Positions 35,052-47,160 of a stretch of DNA of 64,000 bases are shown piece after piece. The translations under genes were made by a program, and so were the position numbers. Position 1 is the stretch's first letter, and each line of letters starts with the position of its first letter. Source of the DNA: Thunnus maccoyii (lineage: Eukaryota > Chordata > Actinopteri > Scombriformes > Scombridae); contig NC_056540.1 in the NCBI RefSeq assembly GCF_910596095.1, positions 18,998,501 through 19,062,500 of the forward strand, written 5' to 3'. The notes below the pieces were generated by a model. That model made no database searches. It was not told the origin of the DNA and saw nothing but the letters and a program-made list of their open reading frames with translations.

Positions 35052-36425
35052 ACTGTGTAAAATGTCTTGGTTGAATCTTTGCTTCCACTAGAAAGGTTTT
35101 GCAGATATACTGTGCAACGTAACATGCAATTATAGGAAAGTCTCTGGAGCTTTACTAAGGTAGACCTAAAGATATTCTTTCATTTGTGTTTGTTTCCCCT
35201 CTAATTTATTCAGATTTTAAGTACACTTACTCAAGCACTGAATTAAAGTGCAATTTTAAGGCACTTGTACTTTACTTGAGTAATGTAATTTTATGTTACT
35301 TTGTACCTCTATTCCACTGCATTTCAGAGGGAAATATTGTGCTGTATTGTACAATTATTTAATAGCTATAGTTTTTAGCTATTTTGTCAGATCACTATTT
35401 TATGCATTAAATATAAGATCAGGCTATAAAATATGTGTTGTTATAGATTAGACTACCCAGTAGTTTAAGTTGTTAAAATTAGCTTACACATTAAAATGCT
35501 GCTTACATGTATATGTCAATGAATCAGTATTAATATTCCAGTAATGTTATATATATGATATATAACTCTCTAAAATAGAATCTATTCGAGCTTTGATGAA
35601 GGCTGCTCAAGAGCTCAAACTACTCCTTTAATCTTTCTTGTGTAAACAAATTTGGAGGGCCAAGGAGGGGAGGAGGGTTCAGTTTCTTTGATATGCTGTT
35701 TTTCCATCTGGGTGATTGGACTGGGGATTTCAAGATCCTGTATACTCTGCAACAGTAGACATATGCTATGTATCTAAATATGTGTGTACAAACAGATGAT
35801 ATAAGCTTGGCAGCTACACTCTATGGTTTTTGTTTCTTTCCTTTGTTTTTTTCAGTTTGTTTCAGCTTGTGGTTAGAGGCCGCTCTTTGTTGAGTTGTTT
35901 TAGTAATGTAAAGACCCTAGACAGAGATGTTGATACATCTGAGTTTTTGATTAATGTAGAATATTCTTTGTATGATAATTTCTTTTGTGTTGTGTGCCCT
36001 GTATCCTTACCAAACTACAAGGGGGGGGGGGGCAATAAAGTTGGTCACAAAAAATATATATAACTCTCTAAATGATGCCATTTTGCATAATGAACACTGT
36101 TACTTTTGATACTTGAAATACATTCTGCCGCTGATACTTGTGTACTTTTACCTGTAACAAGATTTTGAATGCAGGAATATTTTTTCATCGTTGTATTGCC
36201 ACTTTTCCTGACGTAAAACATCTCAGTACTTCTCACTGTGTAAGGATATCAAAGCTGCCACCACCAGTGTCATGTGAAAACAACGCTGGTGAGAGATTGA
36301 TCTTATTGGTCATTCAGGGTAAGTCCCGCCTTCCTTCGACGTCTAAGCCAATTATTTGTCACCAAACAACGTAACCAGGAAGGTGTAGAACTTCTCATTC
36401 ATATACAAAGCTTCATGCTGCCAGG
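35052..36425. other. Intergenic between lrrn4cl and tstd1
   Basis: Contains a fragment of the AAGTAAAAGTA dispersed element, an unrecognised stretch ending in a G run and CAATAAAG (about 36022-36040), and the tstd1 promoter region just before 36426. Confidence 0.5.
35215..35400 (-). repeat. AAGTAAAAGTA dispersed element, reverse-orientation fragment
   Basis: CACTTACTCAAGCACTGAAT, GGCACTTGTACTTTACTTGA and ATTCCACTGCATTTCAGAGG are the reverse complement of the family's 3' half. Confidence 0.6.
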
Positions 36426-38442
36426 ATGGCAGGTGAGTTTACAAATGATATTTTACTCACTTCACACACTGCTACAGTTCAGTCTTAACAAGTTTTAGCC
36501 GTTGAGTTTTATGAATGACCTGAAACGTCCCTAACGTTAGTTGAGAAACTTTAATTAGCTACAGCTAAGTAGTTAAGATAGCTAACATCTGTAATTTAAT
36601 TTTTATAGTCGGTTAATAATAAAACTACCACAACTATTGTGGCATTAGCATTATTTTTAGACTGCGTTTAAGGTTATGGTTTGTTCACTTAACTATCTCG
36701 CGCAAGAATTCCACATTATAAATGAGGAAACAATTCCTTGTGTAAATAATAAGTTATTTATTATGCATATATAGCCACTTCAGCATGACTCAGCAGACAG
36801 CAAAGGTGTAGATAAGCTGAAGCCGGAGGCAGCCGCTAGCAGCACCATACAACAAACCATGTTCATAATTTTACCCTTAAATGAAGCAAAACATGATAAG
36901 TGCTCGCATACCGTGCATCAAATGACTGTGGGCATTGTACTCCCCTTTTCACACACACACTCACTACTAAAAAATGTACCAACATGAGGGAGCAATCTTC
37001 AGGAGTAGAATGAACCCTGTAAGTGGAGGTGGGTGCCAGGGTTTATCTTGTATATTTGCCTGGTTCAAGATTTTTGGTTATTTCAGCAATGTAAGCACAG
37101 CCAAGTATGAGTAATGAAGTGTGATTTGGTCTCCTGTTTCCAATAAACTCAACTCAGGACATCTGCTGATACCAAACACTGATCAGATACTAGTGCTGTC
37201 TTTTTCCTCAAATTCAATGTGGATTGGTCATGTAATTGGCTGAAACCAATGCACTTATGGTTTGGTCCATGCCTAATTATCCAGCTGTTTGTATCCATGC
37301 TTGCAGCTCTTTGTGCAAGGACCCCACAGAGCAGGTCTCATATTAGCTTTACACAGTCACACAAACAATAGTTGCTTCTCTTTAAAAAGGGCGGTTGATA
37401 ATAAAATCATGTCTCAGACTGTTTTATCGCTCAAAGCCTAACTTGAATGGTGCAATTTTATGGAAGCATTAAACCATTGAACCATTGAGCCTTTCATGTG
37501 GTTCCTCTCTCATTACCAGTCACCAAAGAAATCTCCTACGAGGATCTGAAAGGGCTTCTGGGAAAAAGCCAGAATCTCCTCCTGGTTGATGTCCGCACTA
37601 AAGAGGAAGTGGATAAAGGCCGTATTCCAGGATCTGTCCATATCCCAGGTGAGCTTCTTTTAAATTGTGTTAAAATAAAATGGTGTGTAGCACAGCCTCA
37701 TACTGAACACAGATGTTTTATTCTCTCAGCGTCACCACTTATCATTCTCAAGTTCTCCTGGGTGTCTTGTTGATCATACTGGATTATGCAAAAATGCAAA
37801 GTGGTGGATAAGTCAGTGATCTGTTGTCTGTTTTTTTTAGGTTCTGCATGTTTTGCATCAGTTATTAATGTTCATGTCTATCTGTTTAATTTTAAAATAC
37901 TTTTATGCCTCTCCTCCCTTCCTCTCTTCGAACATTCAGTCGATACAGTAGAAGCTGCTTTTGCAATGGAGCCGGAAGAATTCAAGGCAAAGTATGGAGT
38001 AACCAAGCCGGCGCTGGACGCCCCAGAACTGGTGTTTCAGTGCCAGATGGGCAAGCGAGGGGGAATCGCCACAGCCAAGGCCCACGAAATAGGATATATA
38101 AAGTAAATAAGTTGTGTTGCTATGCATAACACTCACAGCCCATCATACTTTAAAAGAGACAGTCCAAGTCTCGTACAATAATAGCCCTCGCTGTTTTTAG
38201 ATTCATGATGCCCCAACAAAAGACTCCCACACACTTGAGACTCAATTTCTCCTCTGTTCCCTCACAGGAAAAAAAGTCTTTGACTGTCTACATGCAACAC
38301 TCTCTGTTCTTAAATATTTATAGATGTATGTATTTAATATGTAATGTTGACAACTTATACATTCTGTGTCTCTGTCTTGTGTTTCAGCGCACGTAATTAC
38401 ACGGGAGGATACAGGGAGTGGTCTGAGAAAGAGGGAAAGTGA
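36426..38442 (+). CDS. tstd1: Thiosulfate:glutathione sulfurtransferase (single rhodanese domain)
   Basis: Transfers the sulfane sulfur of thiosulfate to glutathione, in mitochondrial H2S handling. Four exons: 36426-36432, 37520-37648, 37940-38102, 38388-38442; all GT-AG with matching phases, giving 117 residues (human TSTD1 115). The first exon codes for only MA plus one base. The protein is one rhodanese domain: LLLVDVRTKEE (about 22-32), RIPGSVHIP (37-45), and the active-site loop QCQMGKRG with the catalytic cysteine at residue 80; the end is ARNYTGGYREW, almost identical to human ARNYAGAYREW. No targeting peptide or second rhodanese domain. Poly(A) signals AATAAA at 38570 and 38575. Confidence 0.93.
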
Positions 38443-38569
38443 TTTGTGTTGAAGGAGAACCTCATATAATATCCATAATATAAGTAAATATGTAAGCTAG
38501 ACACATAATACAGAGATATTGTGGTGTTTGTTTTGTTTTCATAGTTCATCACTGTATTTTAAATGGATG

Positions 38570-38580
38570 AATAAAATAAA
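38570..38580 (+). terminator. Poly(A) signal of tstd1
   Basis: Two overlapping AATAAA hexamers about 130 bp after the stop codon. Confidence 0.65.
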
Positions 38581-40018
38581 TTATGTTATTTACTCAGATT
38601 TATGTGTAGTGTCTATCTAAACATGTAAAAACTGGGAACATCACTGACTGGAAAAGGTTTCACCAGACTTCCTGTGTGTTAAAAAGATGTGGAGCATCAA
38701 ATCCACAACAAACACACAGTATTTTTCTGTTATAGGTGCCTAATTACAGTGACTCATGGTCATTTTACAAAAAAATATTAACGTTGGTATTTGCGGTGAA
38801 CTCACACATTTAACAAAACTTGTGCTATGGGGGTGTAGAAAGCTTTAATGCACAAAAATATTCCTCTTCTCCAGTGATATAAAGTAACCAAGTACATTTA
38901 CTAAAGTGCGGTACTAAAGCACAATTTTGAGGCACTTGTATTTAACTTATTTCCATTTTATGCAAATTTCAGAGGGATATATTGTACTTCTTGCTCCTCT
39001 ACATTTACTTAATCGCTATACCGTGATTACTTCTCATTTTGGTTTTACATAAAAACATGATTAGCTAATAAAATATGAGGCAGTAATACAAATTAGAAGC
39101 TCTGCATACCCACACAGGTGTTTCCAGTTATTGTGATTCATTAGACTTACTCAAGTTGGAGTTATGCAAGGCTATTTAATGTTTTACGTGAGATAACCAA
39201 TCTCTATGTGCTTATAAGAATAATAAAGACTTAACTTCACCAGCAACAAAACTAACAAAAGTGAGAAACACATCAATCAGGCCCAGTCTGTGCGCGCCCA
39301 CACAGTCCTGAGTAAAGCTTTCAAACAAAATGAATGAAAATACTTGTGGGATTGGACCATGACTGTGCAGGGTCTGAGATACTAGCAGTTTATGTAGATA
39401 GATAAGTGTATTTTGATAATCTCAACTGGGAGTTACAGCATTACAACAGGCTTGAATCACTAAACAAACAATTGAACAAACACTCAACTGAATAATGAAA
39501 ACAAAAGTTAATAAAACTGAACCACAAGTTAAAAGTAGGACCAAACCGTAGTGCCAGGTCCTTGATGTGAAAAAGTTTGAGAACCACTGGTGTACTCTAT
39601 TTGTGAAAACTGAAAATATGTGGTCTAATTTGGTCTGGATGGGATAAAAAGTAGTAAAATCTCCCTTTTTCAGTTTCCACAAATAAAATAAGGTTTCACA
39701 AATCGGAAACTGTTTTAATGAATCTTTGGAGTCATTTGACAAGACTAAGTGTGTGGTTTTTGATCTGGATGGGAAAAAGCAGTGAAATTACCCTCTTTTC
39801 TGTTTTCATAAGCTAAGTAAAGGTCTCATAAATCTGAAACTTTTTAAACAGCGTTAAGGCTTTTGCTACGTTGTTCAACATACTTTCACAAGAGTAAGCG
39901 GTGGAAAAAAAACTGAGAATCAGCCACTAAATATCATATTTATCTGAAGATAACTTCAGCTTCTTCCTCCTTAAGCCAGTTTGCCGCGAAGTTTAGCTAA
40001 TGTGTCCAAACACTGAAG
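38581..40018. other. Intergenic between tstd1 and top6bl
   Basis: Contains a fragment of the AAGTAAAAGTA element (38878-39060) and a diverged tandem duplication (39618-39848). The top6bl promoter should lie in the last 150 bp; no TATA box is evident. Confidence 0.45.
38878..39060 (-). repeat. AAGTAAAAGTA dispersed element, fragment
   Basis: AAGTACATTTACTAAAGTGC, AAGCACAATTTTGAGGCACT and CAGAGGGATATATTGTACTT match the reverse complement of the family's 3' end. Confidence 0.55.
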
Positions 40019-41630
40019 ATGCTCAGAGAAATACAGCAGGTAAGTTAATGCTGAAGGGTTATTCTAGCCAGAAACACAACGTTACAACGTTTGGACATAA
40101 AAAAAACATTTGTTATTAGATAGTGGAACCGAACTCATTAGAAAATAGGACTGACCCATCTAGCGAAGGTTTGAAGCTAATTAACATATAGCATGCTAAT
40201 GCTAATGCTAAGCTAGCAGTTTGATATGACCTTCTCAGGTGCTGCGGTTGGTCATGATTTTGAGAAAGCAAAGACAACAGCAGGGTGTGAAGACTGCTGG
40301 GGGGCTTTTGGTGCTGCTATGGCCTGAAACAGCAGCTCCAGTTCAAAGCCTGAACTGCACTGGTAAGTTTTTAGTGCCTAAAAAGTGCCTAAAAGTGAGA
40401 TATATCAGCATGTCTGGTGGGAAATATCTATCAAAAGAGACACCAAATGTGCTTCAACAGAGGTAGGTTGTTTTATAAAGTGACATAGTGCATTATGTCA
40501 GGAAAATATACATTTTACTATCACTGTTTTTATTGTATATAAAGGCAAATCATTCTGTTAAGTGGAAGAAGGCATCAAAACGTTGATACAATGAGTTTCC
40601 TTATTCGTAAGCACATATATGTTTGTTTAATGTTTGAGAGTACAATTATAAACACCTATCCTAAAACACAAGCGGGCACCATGCCTGATTTCAGGCATAA
40701 AGCAGTTTTAAATTCATATAATAGTTAATTCAATACATTGTACACATTTCCTCCTGGACAACTTTTCAGGCTCACAAATCTTTTCTTACTTTAATCCCTG
40801 CAAGCAGAAAACAGTTGCAACTAATGATAATTTTCATTATCATAGATATATCTATTTTAATCAGTATTTTTTCGATTAATTGCCTGGAAACGTCAGAAAA
40901 CAGTAAAAAAATGTGCATCAAAATATCCTGGAGTCCAAGGTGATTTCATCAAATGTCGTCTTTTGTCCGACCAATAATCCAAAAACCCAAAATGTTCAAT
41001 TTACTATCATTTAAGACTAGAAAAAGCAGCAAATTCTCACATTTTACCATCAAATATTTTGCATTTTTGCTTTAAAGATGTCATAAACGATCAATCAATT
41101 ATCAAAATAACTAGCTAGTGTAGTTAAGTTGTGATTAATTGACTTATTGTTGCTAATAAGATGTTTTTACAGTATATAACCAGAGCTACTTTCCACAACT
41201 CATGCTTTTATGAGTATTATAAAGTAAGCAATACATTTTATATTGTTTCTGTTTGAAAAATGACATTGATAACATGATTATTAACCATCCATATAATAAA
41301 TAAAATGAGATTTCAGATAAAGATCTGCAAGATAATTTCAGAGAAATCTGACAACAAATTGCAATCCATCCAGTAAGTACAGGTTTGGATACATTTCAAA
41401 ATGACTACTGTGACAGTGGAAAAACTAGAAGACTAGAGGAATATTATAGCTCTGAATTTAGTTTTATTTAACTCTGTTCTCACGTTGTAAAAATGATTCA
41501 AATTGAAGTGACATTAATGTGGCCGGCAGCTGTTAGCATTTCATTCTGACAGTTTTCTCATTCGTAACGCAGTTGCAGCTGCTGGTCCATGGTGCACGGG
41601 GATTAAAATGGAAGCACTCCAAGCTGGCAT

Positions 41631-41668
<38 letters not shown>

Positions 41669-44600
41669 CTAAACACATACTGTACATACATCCTTAGTTT
41701 GTGTATATACTGTATAACCTCTCTTTGTTGCATTAGTCCTCACAGACTTGAAGGAGAGCATCATGTTTCCCTGTGCAGGGCCGTGTCCTGAACCTGACCC
41801 TGAGGAGCTGTGTGCCTTCACTGATCTGCACGGTTCCCTCAGATTACTGCTGTCCTTTCAGGTACAAACAACAGTGATTAGTTACAAGCATCTTATTGGT
41901 CTGAATAATAATTACTGATGTTAGAGGCAGAGCATTCTTAAAAAATTTTAAGCAGTTCAGTAATTCTCTCATCTAAAACAAAAAACATTAACTGTAACAT
42001 TTTTAAATTGAATATACTGTCTTTCAAATTAGACTTTTCATAGATGATCACACATAATCTTTTTACACTATACAGATGAAGGATGCAAGACTTGTCGGTC
42101 CAGATTGGCAGCCTCATATTGAAGCTTTCCTGCACACATTCAGTTTAGCTAACGCCGGGGTAGGATCAGTTTCCCTCTGACATCTTTCCACAGTATTGTT
42201 CCAAAAGTATTGTTCCAAAAAGTTGACTGTCCTTCATTTTCACAGATCAGAATACACCTCAAATCCAAATTCAATCAGCAGACCATCCAGCAAGAATTTA
42301 GGTATGACTCAACTATGCAGGCAAAGCTCTTAGCCTCCTTTTCTGGTAAATCTAGCAAATCTCCCACCCTTCTGGTAAATAACTGTTTATGACACTTTAA
42401 TCTCTTTGTTTTTTCCTTATTTATAAATTTGGCATGAATTATATATTCTGTATTTATAAAACACATACTTTTATAAAGTATGTGTTTTATAAATTGTAGG
42501 GCTACAACTAACACGTATTTTCATTATCGATTAGTCTGTCAGTTATTTTAAAAGTAAACATTTACCTCACAAACAAAGATGTAGATCAGATTTTGATAGT
42601 GGCTTTCTGTGTTTTTGGCTTGTGGCAGTTACAACATAATAACAAAAATAAGATAACAAGATAACAAGATAAAGGCTCACCAGTTAAATCCCCTCAGGTG
42701 TAAGACAGTTCATAAACTTTAATGACCAATGGGAATGTCTGTTTTTATGAATTGCTAACATTATGTTTATTGTCTTGCAGAGTGAATATCAAAAGTAAAG
42801 TTGCTCGTGCAGTCCAGCCATCACTGCTCTTGGATGTCACCAGCAGTACACAGTCAGTAGTGCTGATTGTTTGTGTGGATCAGTGTTGTGTTGATTACAG
42901 AACCCAAAAGGCTCACGAGTGTAACCAAACTCAACTTTATCTTCATGTATTAATGCTACAAAAACATGTTGGAAATCGTGCTGTCAACAAGTGGACTCTT
43001 GGCTGCAGAACGTTTTCTCTCTCTCTCTCTCTTTCTCTTTCGATTTGAAGTCCCCCGGTGCATGTGAAGAAAGGAAACTGGTGTCAGGGAGGTCATCCTG
43101 TTCTTGGAGGCAGGTTTCCACTAAGTATCCCACCAGAAGCCATGGACCGAGGCCTGTACGGAGAGCTGAGCGTCCAGTTTGTCACACTTCTGAGCCCTTG
43201 CGTGCAGCAGTACCCTAATCTGGCAACGCGGCTCACTGAAATACAAATATCCTTTGCTGATTGTATCACATAAGAAAACAGACAAGCACACAGATTTTTT
43301 CCTTGACTTCACATGTGTTCAGGTGTTGGTATACAGCCCCAGTAATGTTCCTGTAACTGGCCCCTCCGCCTTCTTCCAGAACCTCCCTGCTCATCTGGAC
43401 TGTCAGGAACTGGGCCTGCAGGGCCTTCACTGCTCCTCCTTCACAGGTAGACCGCAGCCACTGCAGGGTAACACACATACTGATGGTCAGGATAGATTTA
43501 GGGTCTTTTGCTAGAGGGATTGTAATGGCCAGTTTTCCTGGACAGTGTGGAAACTGAACCTGGAGTAGGTCCTAAATACAGAATAGGTAAACCAGTCTTA
43601 AAAAGTGACTTTCTGAAATACTCAAATTTACTTCTTGAATATGAGGCCTGAGTTGCACATAACTAATGTGGACCATTTGTGTTTATTCCATCGAGAGAGA
43701 ATGTGCACACAGCCCAGCCTGAAGCTGCTCATAAAAACTTAAATGGACCACAAAAAAGCCAGTAATCTGAACCAGAGGAATAAACGAGACAGAACAATGG
43801 AAGTTGAAAAAAAGAGCACTCGCACATCACAAAAACAAGTACCTTAAAGTGACCAGCTCTTGGAGTGGTGACATGCTTTCCGCTCCGAGACAAAAATGCA
43901 AGTCCAGGCACCAGCAGGGAAACGTTCACCGTTGATTTGTACAAATGTGTCTCATGTGAATTACATTCATATGCAACTAATCTGCACTGATTCACATTGA
44001 AATTCACAATGCAAGAAAATAGAGCAGGAAGTTTGGTGGTGAAGTGGTTTACAATGTATTTGAGTTGGTTACAGATTCCCATCCCGTTTTATACCAGAAA
44101 TCAGTGTTTTTAATTGCCGTATTTAATTTTGACGATGACCTTTCTTTAATTTTAAATAAGTGGGTTCAGCTGGAAACACCTAATTATACTTCAATCTTTT
44201 TTCCGTAATGGATTTTGTAAGATTTACAGATCGGAAAAAGTTGAACATTTTGCAGATGTGATCATGTGAATGTTTTGTTCAGTATTTTGATTCACAAAAA
44301 GTCATCTGGATAGTATTAAATTTCCCCCAAAGGGTGTGGAAAATAGTTGAATATCAGTGTAATTCTTGTGTAAAAGTGTAAAATGTTCCATTTTCTTCAC
44401 ACATGCAAAATGGTTTTGGAAAATTCAATTCAATTTCAATTCAATTCAATTCAATTCAGTTTTTTTTGGATAGCACCAAATCACAACAGATGTTATTTCC
44501 GGCACTAGACCGTACTCTTTAATATACACAAACCCAACATTCCTCTATGAGCGACAACAGGAAGAAACCTCGAGCAGAACGGGGCTCTGGGTGGACGGCC

Positions 44601-46882
44601 ATCTGCCTTGACCGGTTAGGTTGAGAGAAAAGGAAGGAGGAGGAGAGGAGCGAGAGAGACACAGAGAAGCACAACAACAATAACAGCGATAATAAAAGTA
44701 GAAATATGACGAATAATAATAGCAGTAGCAATGATTTAAATGATTTAATCAGTATTACTGAGTGTGATTCTCTCTACTAGCTGGTGGTTGGTCTTCTGTG
44801 AAATAGTTCAAATAATTCTTTAGTGTCCAGTCAACAGTCAGCATATCTAACTTAACTTCTGCCTTCTTGAAGGTGTAATGTAAACCTTCATTAAGTTCAG
44901 TTAATTCAAAACTAATCTAAATCTAAGTTGGTTTGGTGAACTGGTTTACTGTAAAGAGACACTTTACTCTTGAACTATGTAAAATTTAAAATAGTCAAAT
45001 TTAAGAATTGGCCTGATTTCTCAGAAACTGTTGTTGCATAATGCTAAGTGTTTCTTTTCCTTGTACTTTACACAATGAATCACAACCACAAGCAAGACCA
45101 CAGATCTACATTAATCACAAGTAATAAATTCATTCCTTCACACAACATAAACTTCTCACACTCTTTGGCCCCCAGAGATCTTCTATCACAAACATTATCG
45201 TAGTAAAGGTTGGTTGACCTGGAAATGGGTCACATTTTGAGATGCTAAAGCTGTTATTTCCCCACTTTCATATAACATCTGCTGACTCACTGAACTTGAA
45301 TGAACTCAAGATACTAGAGCTGGAAAACCAACTGTCAAAACAATGACCTGCCCAACCCAAAGGTTTACTTTATCATTACCACAATGTTAAATACATGTGC
45401 ATTTTCTACAACCCACTGTTTTACCCATGTTCCTTCAGCCTGTCCAGCCTTGCCATGTGTTTACAGTTTGCAGTGGATTTCATCACCAATAATTATGTTT
45501 TTGTTCCTTTTCCTTCAAAATTTCTATTGGCAAAAATATATTTTGGCCTTTTACTGGAGAGTCATGCAGTGAGACAGGAAACAATGAGAGAGAGGGGTGT
45601 GACTTGCAACATGGGTCTCTCGGCTGGCAATCAAACTGTGGATGTTGTGGTTGTGGTATGTGACTTAACCGTTAGGCTACCAGGGAGCCCTGCAAAGATG
45701 TTTTTAACCTTTGCATTTTTCCCTCTGCAGATCTTGCCCATAGCAGCGGCATTGTGTACACAGTAGAACAAGAAAACTGTGAGGAGCCACAGCGAGAATC
45801 AAATCTTCTCCCCATGAAACAGAAGCTCTTGATTTTCCTCTTCCTGCAGCACAGCGACTCCTTCATCTCCCAGCTCTCTGATATTATGGGTGAGAGACAG
45901 CTGCAGTATGTTTAATCACACAGTGCTGCATTGAAGCTAGCATTTGGTCACTTTTGGTATCCTTCTACTATGGCATAGTACAAGAAGAAGTTACCACTGC
46001 AGTTGTGGTATCAACTGAGTTTTCTGTAATCCTACTGTAGCTACTGAGGCACTGATAGAGCACCACCTGGAGGATATTCTGAACAACAACAGCCGAGCGG
46101 TCACAACAGCACTTCAGACTGAGCTGAAGAACACACTGAAATCCCAAAATCACAGAAATAAGGCAAGCAAAGTCTGAGATACACAGACACACACTAACTG
46201 TAAGAGTTGAAATGTCTCTGCGGCTGTGTGGTTTTGAAATAATGTAGTGTTTGTTCCTATAATAGCGTGTGTTTGGGTGTTGTGTGTGTGTGTGACATGT
46301 AAGGACCAAGAGAAGCTGCGATCAGCTGTTGAAGTGATTCTCAGTTCGTCCATTGGTATCGTGAGCTGCAGCAGTAACATGGACTTCAGAAATGCCTGCC
46401 TGAACAGCATGAAGGTGTGAAAATATGAAAATATTTGAAAATATATGTGTGGATCTAGTCAATTATATACAACATAATTTGACATGACTGGCAAAGATGT
46501 TATCAGGTCATCTGATACACTGCAAATATACCTGTTACATACAGTACAGGGATACATGTATATGCGTTGATAGCATGACAAAAGTCAGATGTGCATCCAT
46601 AATGTATCTGTTTGTCAGGTGCCTGACACTCATGAACTGTCGGCCTCCCTCCGTGAATCACTGAGGACGGTGACATCATGGAAATTCATTCCCAAGGGCA
46701 GGTGTCACACTGTTCAGGTGAGCAAGATGAGATTGTTGATCACCAAACTGATACTAAAAAAAACACTTTAATCCTTCTAGATGTTGGATTTTGAACGTCA
46801 CCAAAAATGTGTTATTTCATTGCTTTTACAGATGGAAGAGCATCCTGAGAGTGATGAAGAGCCCACAAGAACAGAAATCTGA
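40019..46882 (+). CDS. top6bl: Type 2 DNA topoisomerase 6 subunit B-like (meiotic TopoVIB-like)
   Basis: Partner of SPO11 in the complex that makes meiotic double-strand breaks. Exons: 40019-40039, 40239-40362, 41573-41626, 41746 (or 41737)-41861, 42076-42159, 42246-42301, 42781-42852, 43051-43246, 43323-43446, 45731-45889, 46041-46162, 46304-46414, 46619-46717, 46832-46882; phases fit throughout, 462 (or 465) residues. Identity rests on recalled similarity to mammalian TOP6BL (C11orf80), for example WCQGGHPVLGG and IPPEAMDRGLYGEL, and on the human 11q13 context. It is shorter than mouse TOPOVIBL (about 579 aa); an upstream exon may be missing. Intron 8 is U12-type AT-AG, intron 11 is GC-AG, and intron 3 seems to need a GC donor. 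The C-terminal part has a helix and TSWKFIPKG, possibly the REC114-binding end (inference). Confidence 0.8.
40800..41145 (+). repeat. hAT-like MITE of the CAACTAACGATTATTTTCAT family, degraded
   Basis: In top6bl intron 2. GTTGCAACTAATGATAATTT, TCATTATC, GATTAATTGCC and a right end GATCAATCAATTATCAAAAT match a family abundant in fish. A 45-bp fragment of the same left end is at 42499-42545. Confidence 0.6.
41633..41667. repeat. (CA)n microsatellite at a splice donor
   Basis: Starts directly after the proposed donor of top6bl exon 3, so length changes here could affect splicing. Confidence 0.9.
42453..42493. repeat. Perfect 19-bp-arm palindrome
   Basis: Arm TTTATAAAACACATACTTT, 3-base loop TAT, and an exact reverse complement. 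In top6bl intron 6, a few bases before a hAT-like repeat fragment. Confidence 0.85.
43247..43322 (+). other. U12-type AT-AG intron of top6bl
   Basis: The intron starts ATATCCTTT, the exact minor-spliceosome 5' splice consensus of the AT class. A branch-site match TTTCCTTGACTT has its branch A at 43306, 16 nt before the 3' AG. Ending at this AG keeps the frame; ending at the nearer AC (43312) would not, and would be too close to the branch site. No GT donor lies near the exon end. Length 76 bp. Confidence 0.85.
44415..44735 (+). repeat. Dispersed repeat with TTCAATTCAATTCAATT start
   Basis: In top6bl intron 9. The run of CAATT units is followed by GATAGCACCAAATCACAACA, CTAGACCGTACTCTTTAAT, AACAGGAAGAAACCTCGAGC and GGCCATCTGCCTTGACCGG, all typical of a frequent teleost repeat. 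Parts of the usual middle are missing. Confidence 0.65.
46163..46303 (+). other. GC-AG intron of top6bl
   Basis: The exon ends AATAAG and the intron starts GCAAGC, a strong GC-class donor; the acceptor is ATGTAAG at 46303. The join keeps phase 0 and a helical sequence (SQNHRNK / DQEKLRSAV). No GT donor is in a usable place. Confidence 0.78.
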
Positions 46883-47154
46883 GAACGTTGTGTGTTTTAA
46901 AAGAGTTCTTTTTCTGGTTGAAAGCTGTTAATATAATAATATAATATATCTGCAATTTAAGGCAGGTAGCAATGCATTTAGGAATTGTGCTGAGAATAGA
47001 AATATCTATTTAACTTTTAATTTTAGACAAAATACATCTTTTTCATTATAGTTTGTGTGTTACAGTAGATATCATTGCTTTAACATAGTTTTAAGACCAA
47101 CATTGAACTGCAGTTTTGGATTTTTTTTGACATAATCCTGTGTTGATACCCCTA

Positions 47155-47160
47155 AATAAA
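47155..47160 (+). terminator. Poly(A) signal of top6bl
   Basis: AATAAA about 270 bp after the stop codon. Confidence 0.55.

Noticed and set aside
41533-41791. ORFs across the second CA repeat
   Set aside because: Microsatellite artefact; only the first part of the plus-strand frame is exon 3 of top6bl.
42781-42856. Exon 7 of top6bl ending at TCA|GTAGTG
   Set aside because: It leaves phase 0, whereas exon 8 needs two leftover bases; ACACA|GTCAGT (42852) fits.
43247-43312. AT-AC ending for the top6bl U12 intron
   Set aside because: The AC at 43311-43312 is only 6 nt from the branch A and puts exon 9 out of frame, with an early stop.
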